Of a DNA stretch of 64,000 nucleotides, positions 25,758 through 34,527 are shown in pieces. The DNA is from Domibacillus iocasae (GTDB lineage: Bacteria; Bacillota; Bacilli; Bacillales; Domibacillaceae). Under the pieces are notes generated by a model that was given only the letters and a program-made list of their open reading frames with translations, did no database searches and was not told the origin of the DNA. Position numbers and translations under genes: made by a program. The stretch covers positions 1-64,000 of the forward strand of contig NZ_MAMP01000002.1 of assembly GCF_001750285.1 (NCBI RefSeq). Direction: 5' to 3'. The number at the start of each line of letters is the position of its first letter. Positions within the stretch are counted from its first letter, which is position 1.

Positions 25758-27167
25758 TTATGATGAGTGGATGATTTTACTTTCATTTTTGCGGCTCCAT
25801 GCACTGAATCCACCTTTTAAGTGTGTTACATCATCAAATCCGAGGTGCTTCATGACACTCGCAGCAATCGCTGAACGCGCACCTGATTGGCAATGAATAA
25901 GCACCGGTTTTGATTGATCAAGCGCTGATCCTTCTTTGCGAAGACGGCCCAGCATTTTATGATCCGCTTCTTTCATGTGACCTTGCTTCCATTCGTTGTC
26001 GTTACGCACGTCAATCAATTGCGCATCTTCTTTCAGCTGTTCAAATTGATCAACTTCCACTGTTTTATACGTTTCCTTTGCAACACTTGCCATCGTTTCA
26101 GGCGTTGCTAATTTGACAACATCATCGAGGTGGATAGACTGAAGCGCAATTAAAGCTTCTTTCACGTTTTCTTTTTTAACAATTAGCATCATTTGTTCAT
26201 CATACCCGATCAGCCAGCCAGCCCAGCTTGTGAGCATTTTGCCGAATGGAATATTGATCGCGCCTTTCACAAACCCTTTTTCAAATTCTGAAGCCAGACG
26301 TGTGTCAAGAATGACATGTTTGCCCTCTTTTGCCCACTCAACAACTTCATCTGCGCTGTCTGCCCATTCAGGTCCTTTGCCGTCAACAATTGCGGGACCA
26401 GCTTTGTTCACACGCTTCATTTCCGCAAAGTAGATTGGTGCTTCCGGCTGGTCTTTCAACAACTCATAGACAAACTCTTTTTCATTGTCAATTTTCATCG
26501 CCCAGTTGAATTGTTTTTCATAGCCAACTGTTGATGATGGAACAGCGCCAATTGATTTTCCGCATGCGCTGCCCGCACCGTGCGCCGGCCATACCATCAT
26601 ATAATCTGGAAGCCTTTTAAAGCGCTGAACCGATTGGAACATTTGCTTCGCGCCGCTGTCAGCCATTCCTTGAATACCCGCTGCTTTTTCCAGCAAATCC
26701 GGACGGCCAATGTCGCCGACAAACACGAAGTCGCCAGTGAATATACCCATCGGTTTTGATGCACCGCCGCCAACGTCCGTTAAGACGAATGAGATACTCT
26801 CTGGTGTATGTCCGGGTGTATGCATGACTTCGAACTCAATATTGCCGATTTTGAATTTTGCACCGTCTTTTACTAACTCTGCATTCATACCGTCTGTGTA
26901 TTGGTACTTCCAGTTTTCATCTCCTTCATCTGACAAATACAGCTTCACACCGTGTTTAACTGCTAATTGGTGTGCGCCTGAAACGAAATCGGCGTGGATA
27001 TGTGTTTCAGCAGCGGCTGTAATCTTCATGCCTTCTTTTTTTGCCGCTTCAATAATATGGTCAACATAGCGGGGCGGATCGATAATGATCGCTTCTCCTG
27101 TACGCTGGCATCCAACTAAATATGCATATTGAGCTAATTTTTCATCAAAAAATGAACGAAATAACAT
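25758..27167 (-). CDS. cstB: CstB-like persulfide dioxygenase-rhodanese fusion
   Basis: A 469-residue multidomain sulfur enzyme. The N-terminal metallo-beta-lactamase-fold dioxygenase (about 1-250) has the iron/metal ligands in ETHIHADFVSG, HTPGHTPES and GDFVFVGDIGRPDLL. A middle rhodanese-like domain (about 265-360) lacks an obvious catalytic cysteine loop. The C-terminal rhodanese (about 370-465) has HCQSGARSA with the active cysteine. This architecture is that of CstB, which oxidises low-molecular-weight persulfides to thiosulfate during sulfide stress. It has its own promoter and CsoR/CstR-like operator. Confidence 0.9.
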   Translation of the reverse strand: MLFRSFFDEKLAQYAYLVGCQRTGEAIIIDPPRYVDHIIEAAKKEGMKITAAAETHIHADFVSGAHQLAVKHGVKLYLSDEGDENWKYQYTDGMNAELVKDGAKFKIGNIEFEVMHTPGHTPESISFVLTDVGGGASKPMGIFTGDFVFVGDIGRPDLLEKAAGIQGMADSGAKQMFQSVQRFKRLPDYMMVWPAHGAGSACGKSIGAVPSSTVGYEKQFNWAMKIDNEKEFVYELLKDQPEAPIYFAEMKRVNKAGPAIVDGKGPEWADSADEVVEWAKEGKHVILDTRLASEFEKGFVKGAINIPFGKMLTSWAGWLIGYDEQMMLIVKKENVKEALIALQSIHLDDVVKLATPETMASVAKETYKTVEVDQFEQLKEDAQLIDVRNDNEWKQGHMKEADHKMLGRLRKEGSALDQSKPVLIHCQSGARSAIAASVMKHLGFDDVTHLKGGFSAWSRKNESKIIHSS

Positions 27168-27201
27168 ATATACTATTCTCCTTTCGTTTCTGGCATTTCC
27201 A

Positions 27202-27219
27202 TATACCCATAAAGGTATA
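27202..27219 (-). promoter_or_regulatory. CsoR/CstR-like operator of cstB
   Basis: An 18-bp element TATACC-CATAAA-GGTATA with 6-bp inverted arms lies just downstream of the cstB -10. A nearly identical element stands before the adjacent DUF202 gene. The pyrimidine/purine-tract palindrome flanked by TAT is typical for CsoR-family repressors, including the persulfide sensor CstR. The repressor gene is not in this window. Confidence 0.7.
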
Positions 27220-27222
27220 CCA

Positions 27223-27251
27223 ATACTAGCATGCGTATATTTCGTTTACAA
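27223..27251 (-). promoter_or_regulatory. Promoter of cstB
   Basis: Minus-strand TTGTAA (27246-27251) and TAGTAT (27223-27228) are spaced 17 bp apart, with TGC before the -10 (extended type). The operator follows at the start point, fitting repression. Confidence 0.65.
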
Positions 27252-27271
27252 CTCTTTTGCTTTAGTTTTTT

Positions 27272-27634
27272 TCATGAAAAAATAAAGGTTACATATAATC
27301 CAAACATGATCATTGTCGCAACAATGATGCCGGTCAGGAGCAGCACGCTGTTTTTTTCCGGTTTAAATACTTCATTATCAATCGTTTTGATTTTTGCAAA
27401 GTAGCTGTACGTTGAAAAGCTAATAACAAAAAGGCCTGATATGACCGCTGTAATGCCAATAATATTGGCCATTAAATCCGCTTTGGCAGAGTGCTGCGAT
27501 AGAAAATTAAAATGAAGATTGATAACCAGAAATCCGATCCCAATAATTGCAATCGCTGTCCGCACCCACGCAAGATATGTCCTCTCATTTGCCAAATGCT
27601 GCTGAATAAATTTTGAGCTTTTTGTTTTTTCCAT
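27272..27634 (-). CDS. DUF202 (YidH-like) small membrane protein
   Basis: A 120-residue protein with the DUF202 opening QQHLANERTYLAWVRTAIAIIGIGF and three hydrophobic helices. Function is unknown in the family. GAGAGGTGAG before the ATG at 27634 decides the start over the one at 27649. It is upstream of and codirectional with cstB, and an operator of the same sequence type precedes it, so it is probably part of the same persulfide-responsive regulon. Confidence 0.85.
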   Translation of the reverse strand: MEKTKSSKFIQQHLANERTYLAWVRTAIAIIGIGFLVINLHFNFLSQHSAKADLMANIIGITAVISGLFVISFSTYSYFAKIKTIDNEVFKPEKNSVLLLTGIIVATMIMFGLYVTFIFS

Positions 27635-27653
27635 CTTCTCACCTCTCATAAAT

Positions 27654-27671
27654 TATACCCATTATGGTATA
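27654..27671 (-). promoter_or_regulatory. CsoR/CstR-like operator of the DUF202 gene
   Basis: TATACC-CATTAT-GGTATA, identical in arms and spacing to the element before cstB (27202-27219) and differing only in the central six bases. On the minus strand it partly overlaps a TATAAT that could be the -10. Confidence 0.7.
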
Positions 27672-27840
27672 AAATTGAACCATTCTGCTTATACTACACA
27701 CGTTACCCTCAAAATTTTTTCTAAAAATAGAAAGATGTTTAACGAATCCTCTCATATCCTTTATAATAAGAAGGATATTGAGAAAAGGAAGGTGAGCAGC
27801 TATCGATGCGCTGCAAATTGCAAACGACTTAAAGAAGAAA

Positions 27841-28713
27841 ATGGATGAACAATCCGTGCATCCATTGTTTCCACTTGAAAAGCATACGTATACGAAAACA
27901 GGCGGAACGGCAGATGTGTTCATAAAGCCTAAACATATAGACGACCTGCAAACGGTCATTAACTATGCAAAAGCACATAAGATTCCATTAACCATTTTAG
28001 GAAACGGCTCAAACGTCCTCGTTCGGGATAAAGGATTACGGGGAATTGTTATTGCGCTTGAGCGTTTTGACCGAATTCATGTGGAGGGCACCTCTATTAC
28101 GGCCGGCAGCGGCGCAAAAATTATTGATGTTTCCCGGATAGCGCTTGATTATCACTTAACCGGTCTTGAATTTGCTTGTGGTATTCCTGGTTCTGTTGGA
28201 GGCGCCCTTGTGATGAATGCTGGCGCTTACGGTGGCGAAACGTCTACTGTTTTGAAAAAAGCGACAGTTCTTTCTTATGACGGCGACTTGATTACACTAG
28301 GCGAAGATGATTTCCACTTCGGTTATCGAAAAAGTGTGTTTACCGAGAAAGACTATATTATTTTAGAGGCTGTTTTTGACCTGAAGCCGGGGAACCATGA
28401 AGAAATTAAAGAAGCGATGGATACATTCACTGCGCTTCGCGAATCCAAACAACCGCTTGAATATCCTTCATGCGGCAGCGTATTTAAGCGTCCGACCGGT
28501 TATTTTGCCGGGAAATTGATCCAAGACAGCGGCCTGCAGGGAACACGTATTGGCGGCGCGGAAATTTCAACGAAGCATGCCGGATTTATCGTCAATGTAG
28601 ACGGCGCTTCTTCAAGCGATTACTTGAATTTGATCCGCCACGCCCAGCAAACCGTCTTTGAAAAATTCGGTGTAGAATTAGAAACAGAAGTGAAAATTAT
28701 TGGTGAAGAATAA
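27841..28713 (+). CDS. murB: UDP-N-acetylenolpyruvoylglucosamine reductase MurB
   Basis: A flavoenzyme that completes UDP-MurNAc synthesis for peptidoglycan. FAD-binding and active-site segments are LGNGSNVLVRDKG, GIPGSVGGALVMNAGAYGG, YRKSVF and YPSCGSVFKRP with the catalytic serine. The ATG at 27841 gives 290 residues, but the protein aligns with other Bacillus MurB proteins for 13 more residues upstream. An ATC at 27802, 7 nt after GGAAGGTG, would be the start by homology; no ATG, GTG or TTG exists there. It is monocistronic. Confidence 0.9.
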   Translation: MDEQSVHPLFPLEKHTYTKTGGTADVFIKPKHIDDLQTVINYAKAHKIPLTILGNGSNVLVRDKGLRGIVIALERFDRIHVEGTSITAGSGAKIIDVSRIALDYHLTGLEFACGIPGSVGGALVMNAGAYGGETSTVLKKATVLSYDGDLITLGEDDFHFGYRKSVFTEKDYIILEAVFDLKPGNHEEIKEAMDTFTALRESKQPLEYPSCGSVFKRPTGYFAGKLIQDSGLQGTRIGGAEISTKHAGFIVNVDGASSSDYLNLIRHAQQTVFEKFGVELETEVKIIGEE

Positions 28714-28715
28714 GC

Positions 28716-28750
28716 AAAAAGCCGCTTTCTATTGATTGAAGCGGCTTTTT
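28716..28750 (+). terminator. Terminator of murB
   Basis: A 12-bp stem (28716-28727 with 28739-28750) with T run, 3 nt after the murB stop. Confidence 0.9.
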
Positions 28751-29189
28751 TGCTATGGTTGGTGTACAATTACGCAAACGATAATGCATCAACCAAAAAA
28801 TTGAAAAACAGATCGGGAGTATTTGCCTAACGACTGGATTATGATTTTTTCGATCGTGCAATTATGGAATTCGGCTTGCTGAAACAAATTTAATTATGGA
28901 TTCTTTTTTAAACTTCTCGATAGAAGGAGTTTTATTATGTTGACCGCAGTTCATTTTTCTTATTTTCGCTAGTATTGGTATTTGTTACTTCTATTTTTCA
29001 ATGTGTTACTTAAATCATTTTTCCTTTTTCAAGCCCAATAGTTCATTAAATTGTTAATGTACCCTGCATCTTTTAACCGAACAAAAAAGAGTTCTGCCTG
29101 AAAAAAGCAGAACTACGAATGTGTGTATGAATAAACGAAACAATAAAGCTTATCAATCTCTTCCTTTAAAAAAGAACAGTACATAATAT
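28751..29189. other. Non-coding interval with one orphan hairpin
   Basis: About 440 bp of AT-rich sequence without a supportable gene. A minus-strand hairpin with 8-bp arms (29090-29097 with 29107-29114), followed by a T run, has no evident gene to terminate. A very short frame at 28936 (MLTAVHFSYFR) follows a good GAAGGAG but is only 11 codons. Confidence 0.5.
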
Positions 29190-29204
29190 TTGACTTTGTA
29201 TAAG

Positions 29205-29227
29205 AATAATAAGTTAAACTTATTATT
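29205..29227. promoter_or_regulatory. Perfect 23-bp palindrome upstream of the MoxR operon
   Basis: AATAATAAGTT and its complement flank a single central A, a compact operator-like geometry. A TTGACT at 29190-29195 precedes it. The cognate regulator is unknown. Confidence 0.5.
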
Positions 29228-29315
29228 AGAATAAAAAATCTAAATTTTCGATCATTTTCTAAACCATTGCCACAAGACGGATCGATAGATTTTAACTAAG
29301 TTAGGAGGAAAAGAA

Positions 29316-30278
29316 TTGACGAATCGAATACATCCTGGGATTAAAAAAATCCTTCACAATATTGAAAAAGTGATAGCGGGAAAACAGGAAGTGGCTAAAT
29401 TAAGCCTGGTGGCGCTGTTAGCTGATGGACATTTGCTGCTTGAAGATGTGCCGGGTGTCGGAAAGACGATGATGGTTCGGGCGCTTTCAAAGTCGATCAG
29501 CGCAGAGCTGCGGAGAATTCAGTTTACACCAGACCTGCTTCCTTCTGATGTAATGGGCGTGTCGATTTATAATCCGCGGGACATGGATTTTCAGTTTTAT
29601 CCGGGCCCTATTATGGGAAATATCATTCTCGCCGATGAAATTAACCGAACGTCGCCTAAAACCCAATCCGCCTTGCTCGAAGGAATGGAAGAAAACAGCA
29701 TTACAGTTGATGGCGTTACTTACAACCTGGAAAAACCGTTTTTTGTGATGGCTACGCAAAACCCAATTGAATACGAAGGGACCTATCCTCTTCCGGAAGC
29801 CCAGCTTGACCGTTTCCTGTTGAAAATGAAAATGGGCTATCCTACTCTGGATGAAGAAATAGATGTATTACAACGGGCGCAAAAAGTCTCCCCCATTGAT
29901 AACCTGCATCCGGTTATCAGCCTTCAAGAACTTCGGCAGCTGCAGCTCGATATAAAAGAAGTGTATGTTGATGAATCAATGAGAAGATATATCGTCGAAC
30001 TTTCCAGCCATACCCGCTCACATGAAAATGTGTTTTTAGGTGTTAGTCCCCGTGGCTCCATCGCCATGATGAAAGCGTCACAGGCGCTGGCCTTTATTCA
30101 TGAAAGAGATTATGTGCTTCCTGATGATATTCAGTATCTTGCCCCGTTTGTTTTTGCCCATAGAATCATTCTCAGACCAGAAGCCCGATTTGAAAGAGTA
30201 CAAATAGAAGACGTGATTGAGCAAGTGATCAGCCGGGTATCTGTACCCATTCAAAAGCACGTGGCAAAATATGAATAA
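29316..30278 (+). CDS. MoxR-family AAA+ ATPase
   Basis: A 320-residue chaperone-like ATPase. It has Walker A LEDVPGVGKTMM (about 48-59), Walker B ILADEINRTSPKTQSALLEGMEE, sensor 1 FVMATQNPIEYEGTYPLPEAQLDRF and a C-terminal lid domain. MoxR proteins act with the DUF58 and transglutaminase proteins encoded immediately downstream. The start is a TTG, supported by AGGAGG about 7 nt upstream. It is the first gene of a three-gene operon with overlapping ends. Confidence 0.93.
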   Translation: MTNRIHPGIKKILHNIEKVIAGKQEVAKLSLVALLADGHLLLEDVPGVGKTMMVRALSKSISAELRRIQFTPDLLPSDVMGVSIYNPRDMDFQFYPGPIMGNIILADEINRTSPKTQSALLEGMEENSITVDGVTYNLEKPFFVMATQNPIEYEGTYPLPEAQLDRFLLKMKMGYPTLDEEIDVLQRAQKVSPIDNLHPVISLQELRQLQLDIKEVYVDESMRRYIVELSSHTRSHENVFLGVSPRGSIAMMKASQALAFIHERDYVLPDDIQYLAPFVFAHRIILRPEARFERVQIEDVIEQVISRVSVPIQKHVAKYE

Positions 30279-31473
30279 AACGTTTTTGAAGATGAAAGAA
30301 CCTGGCAGAGTCATTTTTTTAATCGGATTGACTGTTCTTGCTTTCTCGTATGCTATGTTTCAAGGAGGATTTGTCAGCTGGTTTTTATTTTACAGCTCTC
30401 TTCCGTTTATCATTTATGCGCTCAGCGTATTTTTTTATCCTTTGTCTTGTACAGCTGAAAGAATATTATCGAAGCAGGAATTTATTTTTAATGAACCTGT
30501 CCGAATTGAAGTGACTATCGTCAGAAAGAGCCGCTTTCCGCTTTTTTACATGATCCTGGAAGAGCAGGAGGAAGAATCTTTCATGCTAAAAGAAAAGCAC
30601 CAGCAGAAAATACTTTTGCTGCCCGGCTTTAAAAAAACGCTTCAATTCGAATATGAGATTGATCAACTGCCGAGAGGGGAACACCATTTTACTGGGATTC
30701 GTATGAAAACAGGAGATTTATTCGGATTCATTGAAAAAGAAAAGCTGATTCTCCTGGAAAATAAAATAGTGGTTTACCCACCTTATGAAGAATTAAGTTA
30801 CCGCCCGTTTGCCGGACAGGCTGATCAAGGTATGGCCATTACAACTAGACGAGTTTATCCAGATCAGGATATGGCTATGTCTGTTGGGATTCGCAACTAC
30901 CAGCCGGGCGACCGCTTATCCTTGATTAACTGGAAAGCGACCGCCAAACGAAATGACCTGATGACCAAAGAGTTTGAGCAGCACCGGTCTCACGATTTGA
31001 TGATTGTGATGGATTGCATTCCTGCTTCGCAATTTGAAGCGGTCGTTTCGTTTACCGCTTCTGCCATCAGAGGCATGATACGGACAGGGGCACAAGTCGG
31101 CTTGCTGACGGTGAGTGATGAAAGGCACAGTTTCACGATGCGCGGTGGAGGCATGCAAGAGCAGCGGCTTTTTTATCATCTGGCGAAAATTAAGGATAGA
31201 AGCACTGTTTCGTTTGCCCGGGTGTTGGAGAAAGAAACTTTTCTTGCTCAGCAAGGCAGTACACTCATGCTTGTAACGTCCCAGCTGACCGATGAAGTGG
31301 TCGAAAGAGTCCGCTATTATTCTCGCAGAAGCCAGTCCGTCACTATATTTCTTGTCAACGGCAAACAAGAGGCTGGGTCAGATAAACGAATAGCTGATAC
31401 GACTGAAATCCATGTCCGCGTTGTACAAGAAGGCCAATTTGAGAAAGCCTTTCCGGAGGTGAACGGCAGATGA
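30271..31473 (+). CDS. DUF58 protein of the MoxR operon
   Basis: A 400-residue protein with two N-terminal membrane helices (about 13-55), a beta-rich middle part and the DUF58 signature YQPGDRLSLINWKATAKRNDLMTKEFEQH near residue 210. A von Willebrand A-like fold follows (DLMIVMDCIP). It overlaps the moxR gene by 8 nt, so it is probably translationally coupled. Its role is unknown; it is almost always found beside MoxR and a membrane transglutaminase. Confidence 0.9.
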   Translation: MNKTFLKMKEPGRVIFLIGLTVLAFSYAMFQGGFVSWFLFYSSLPFIIYALSVFFYPLSCTAERILSKQEFIFNEPVRIEVTIVRKSRFPLFYMILEEQEEESFMLKEKHQQKILLLPGFKKTLQFEYEIDQLPRGEHHFTGIRMKTGDLFGFIEKEKLILLENKIVVYPPYEELSYRPFAGQADQGMAITTRRVYPDQDMAMSVGIRNYQPGDRLSLINWKATAKRNDLMTKEFEQHRSHDLMIVMDCIPASQFEAVVSFTASAIRGMIRTGAQVGLLTVSDERHSFTMRGGGMQEQRLFYHLAKIKDRSTVSFARVLEKETFLAQQGSTLMLVTSQLTDEVVERVRYYSRRSQSVTIFLVNGKQEAGSDKRIADTTEIHVRVVQEGQFEKAFPEVNGR

Positions 31474-33659
31474 ATCAAAAGAGCGCGAAGCGGAATATCG
31501 ATTTTTTTATTTTGTATGTTTTCAGTTTTCTTCTCCTATGGGAATGGTTAAGACCGGTAGAACAGCTAACGGGCACGAGCTCTATCAGCTCTTTTCTTGG
31601 TTTTGTTTTTGGATCGCTGCTGCTGGCTTTTTTGGGCTTCCCATTAGCGCCAACTGCTGTTTTAAAGCTGATTTATATTCTTTTTACGATTCAATCCATT
31701 TACTATGGAAACGCCGGCACATCGATCGACTTGTTTTTAAACGATCTATCTCAAAATGCAGGATCGATTTTGAAAGGCCAGTGGGCAGAGATGTCAGATT
31801 CATTCCGAACATTACTGTTCTTTGCCCTTCTCTGGATAACAACGTATTTAATCCACTATTGGCTGATTGCGCGTAAAAATATCTTGTTCTTTTTTTTGGC
31901 GACACTCATTTTTATTACGGTATTAGATGCTTTTTCTCCATATGAAGCAGAGGAAGCCATCATCAGGTCGGTCCTGACCGGCTTTTCCTTGATGGGAATA
32001 CTGACGTTCCGCCGGCTGGCCGATTCCGAGAACATTCAAAAAAGGAGCAGAATCAAGCGGAAATGGATGTTCTCTCTGGCTGTCATGATTGCAGGAAGTG
32101 CGGCCATCGCTTATGCCGCGCCAAAAGCGGACCCGGTCTGGCCTAATCCCGTTCCTTTCATGAATTCACTGAGCGGCTCTGGGAATACAGCCCCGGATGA
32201 GACGGAACAGAGCGGATTCAGGTCAGATGATTCCTCACTCGGCGGCCCTTTTTTGCCTTCCAATACAGTCGCGTTTACAGCCGAAGTGGAAGAGCCGCAT
32301 TACTGGAAAGTGGATACGAGAGATGTATATACCGGAAAAGGCTGGATTTCTTCCCGTCAAAACGAGCAGCCGCTGAATTTCGGGCGGAATGTCCCCTCTT
32401 CTCTTTTCTCCTTTACAGAAAAGGTTCCTTCAGAAGAAAGGACAAGCATCGTATACAATGAAGAAGACCATGCACATATTCAATATCCGCACGGCTTGCA
32501 AAGAATTGTTGCAACTTCTTCTTACCGTTATCAGCTGAATCAGGTGACAAATAAAATAACGGCTCTCAACGGCTCTGAACAAGAAGCTCCTGCATCGTAT
32601 TCTGTTCAGTATGAGCACCCCTCTTTTCAGGCAGAGGATCTTCAAGCAAGTTCACCTGAGGAAGCCGACCGCTCTTTTCGGGCCATTGCCAATACGTATA
32701 CGCAGCTTCCCGAAAACGTGCCGCCGGAGATCAGGGAACTTGCGTTAGACATTACGCGGGGACATAAAACATGGTTCGATAAAGCAAAAGCGATTGAAAC
32801 GTATTTCAGTTCCAGCGGCTTCACCTATGAGCAAGTGGATGTGCCTGTTCCGTCAGAAGACGAGGACTATGTCGCCCAATTTTTATTTGATACAAAACGT
32901 GGATACTGTGACAACTTTTCCACTTCCATGGCTGTCTTGTTGCGAACGCTTGATATCCCCACACGCTGGGTAAAAGGCTACACAGAAGGAACTTACCTGG
33001 AAACAACTGAAGCCGAAAATAGAATCTATCAGGTAACCAGTGAAAATGCCCATTCATGGGTGGAAGTGTATTTTCCAAATATCGGCTGGGTCCCTTTTGA
33101 GCCTACACAAGGGTTTACCAATGAGGAAGTACCTGAATTAGAGGGAATAACGGAGACATCTGCGGAGGAAGAAACTGTAGAAACACCAGCTGAAACACCA
33201 GAGCAGCCTGTATTAGAAGAGCCGGAACAGAAAAAAGAAATCAATGATGCTTCTCAGGAAGCGCCGCAGCTGAATGCAGGATTATTCCTAAAAACAAACT
33301 GGCAAAATATTGTTGTCATCCTTACTGCAGCTTTCATCATAGCCGCTTTGGGCTACCGGTCCCGGAGAAAATGGCTGCCTTTCTATTATATTTTCATTTA
33401 TAAACGAGATCGACAGGATCACCATTTTCCAAAGGCGTACCTCGTTCTTCTCACTCAGCTTGAGCGCTGTGGGTTAAAAAGGAAAGCTGGGCAAACATTG
33501 AGAGAATACGCCAAGGAAATTGACTTACTTTTCTCCAGCAGCTCAATGACCCGTCTTACAAGCTGGTATGAACAATATTTATACAGAGGTAGTCTTCCTG
33601 AAGGAGCATGGGAAAATGCAAGGAACGAATGGGAATCCCTTATGAAGAAAACACGTTAA
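31470..33659 (+). CDS. Membrane transglutaminase-like protein (DUF3488/DUF4129)
   Basis: A 729-residue membrane protein. About six helices occupy residues 10-220. An extracytoplasmic transglutaminase core has the catalytic cysteine in RGYCDNFSTSMAVLLRTL (about 473-490), histidine in NAHSWVEVYF and the following strand GWVPFEPTQGF. A proline- and glutamate-rich linker precedes a last helix near 615-630 and a C-terminal DUF4129-like domain. It overlaps the DUF58 gene by 4 nt. The substrate of the enzyme is not known. Confidence 0.9.
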   Translation: MNQKSAKRNIDFFILYVFSFLLLWEWLRPVEQLTGTSSISSFLGFVFGSLLLAFLGFPLAPTAVLKLIYILFTIQSIYYGNAGTSIDLFLNDLSQNAGSILKGQWAEMSDSFRTLLFFALLWITTYLIHYWLIARKNILFFFLATLIFITVLDAFSPYEAEEAIIRSVLTGFSLMGILTFRRLADSENIQKRSRIKRKWMFSLAVMIAGSAAIAYAAPKADPVWPNPVPFMNSLSGSGNTAPDETEQSGFRSDDSSLGGPFLPSNTVAFTAEVEEPHYWKVDTRDVYTGKGWISSRQNEQPLNFGRNVPSSLFSFTEKVPSEERTSIVYNEEDHAHIQYPHGLQRIVATSSYRYQLNQVTNKITALNGSEQEAPASYSVQYEHPSFQAEDLQASSPEEADRSFRAIANTYTQLPENVPPEIRELALDITRGHKTWFDKAKAIETYFSSSGFTYEQVDVPVPSEDEDYVAQFLFDTKRGYCDNFSTSMAVLLRTLDIPTRWVKGYTEGTYLETTEAENRIYQVTSENAHSWVEVYFPNIGWVPFEPTQGFTNEEVPELEGITETSAEEETVETPAETPEQPVLEEPEQKKEINDASQEAPQLNAGLFLKTNWQNIVVILTAAFIIAALGYRSRRKWLPFYYIFIYKRDRQDHHFPKAYLVLLTQLERCGLKRKAGQTLREYAKEIDLLFSSSSMTRLTSWYEQYLYRGSLPEGAWENARNEWESLMKKTR

Positions 33660-33761
33660 AGCTTTTTGTACCATCTGGGCTGATAAAATAATTTGCCGAA
33701 TCTGCTATGAAACATTCCAAATTTGAATATACCGTTCCTGTATGGATCTTCTCCACAAAAA

Positions 33762-33792
33762 AGCCGTCCAGAATCTTCATTTCCGGACGGCT
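33762..33792. terminator. Terminator between the transglutaminase and flavin reductase genes
   Basis: An 8-bp stem AGCCGTCC/GGACGGCT (33762-33769 with 33785-33792), with an A run on the left and TTTTATTTTTT on the right, serving both convergent genes. Confidence 0.75.
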
Positions 33793-33799
33793 AAACCTT

Positions 33800-34309
33800 T
33801 TATTTTTTCTGATTGTAAAACTCCGCTGGAATAGAGGCAAAATGGCGGCGGTGATACAGCATCGGATCTTTATCGGTGTCGATTTGGATATCGTCCACTT
33901 CTCCGATTAAAATCGTATGGTCCCCTGCCTCAACCGTTTTGAAGATTTTACATTGAAGAACCGCAAATGCGCCTTCAATAATTGGCAGATTGTGCTCAGG
34001 CGAGAAAGACCATTCACACGTGCTGAAGCGATCTACGCCTTTTTTTGCAAAGTTCATGCAGACGTCCTGCTGGTTTCCTGCTAAAATGTGAACGGCAAAT
34101 TTTCCGCCTTTCACAAATTCTTGAATCGTTGATACTTTGTGATCAATGGACCACAAAATTAAAAGCGGATCGAGTGAAACGGATGCGAATGAATTAACAG
34201 TCAATCCAATTGGTTCACTATTTGAGGCGGTTGCGGTCACGATTGTGACACCTGTCGGGTAGTTGCCCATTGCGTCTTTAAACAATTGCTGTTTTTGTTC
34301 GTCTGCCAT
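33800..34309 (-). CDS. Flavin reductase-like domain protein
   Basis: A 169-residue protein of the flavin reductase family (FMN-binding split barrel). It opens DAMGNYPTGVTIVTATA, followed by GLTVNSFASVSLDPLLILWSI and the late GDHTILIGEVDDI. Such proteins supply reduced FMN to two-component monooxygenases or act as ferric/quinone reductases. AAGGGGG precedes the ATG. The gene is next to the quinone-stress genes mhqO and mhqP but has its own unit. Confidence 0.88.
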   Translation of the reverse strand: MADEQKQQLFKDAMGNYPTGVTIVTATASNSEPIGLTVNSFASVSLDPLLILWSIDHKVSTIQEFVKGGKFAVHILAGNQQDVCMNFAKKGVDRFSTCEWSFSPEHNLPIIEGAFAVLQCKIFKTVEAGDHTILIGEVDDIQIDTDKDPMLYHRRHFASIPAEFYNQKK

Positions 34310-34381
34310 GCTGTTTCCCCCTTTGATTAGTAATCCCTTTTATCGTATCGTTCCTTTCTATTTTTTGCCACTTTTAAATTC

Positions 34382-34428
34382 AAAAAAAACCGCCTCAAAA
34401 AATAGAGACAGCTTTGTTTTAAGGCGGA
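34382..34428 (-). terminator. Terminator of the mhqP-mhqO operon
   Basis: CCGCCT (34390-34395) pairs with AGGCGG (34422-34427), with AT-rich extension inside, followed on the minus strand by eight T. A second GC-rich hairpin GGGCCG/CGGCCC lies at about 34463-34493. Confidence 0.7.
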
Positions 34429-34527
34429 ATATTTTATTTTAAACTGGAATGTACTGCGTTTGGGCCGATAAAACTTTTTTCCTCACCGGCCCCCGTCAGT
34501 GCAGAACCACCCCAAACACTCCATTTG

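Noticed and set aside
28936-28971. 11-codon frame with a good ribosome binding site (MLTAVHFSYFR)
   Set aside because: It is too short to support as a gene without expression data; no partner gene follows to make it a leader peptide.
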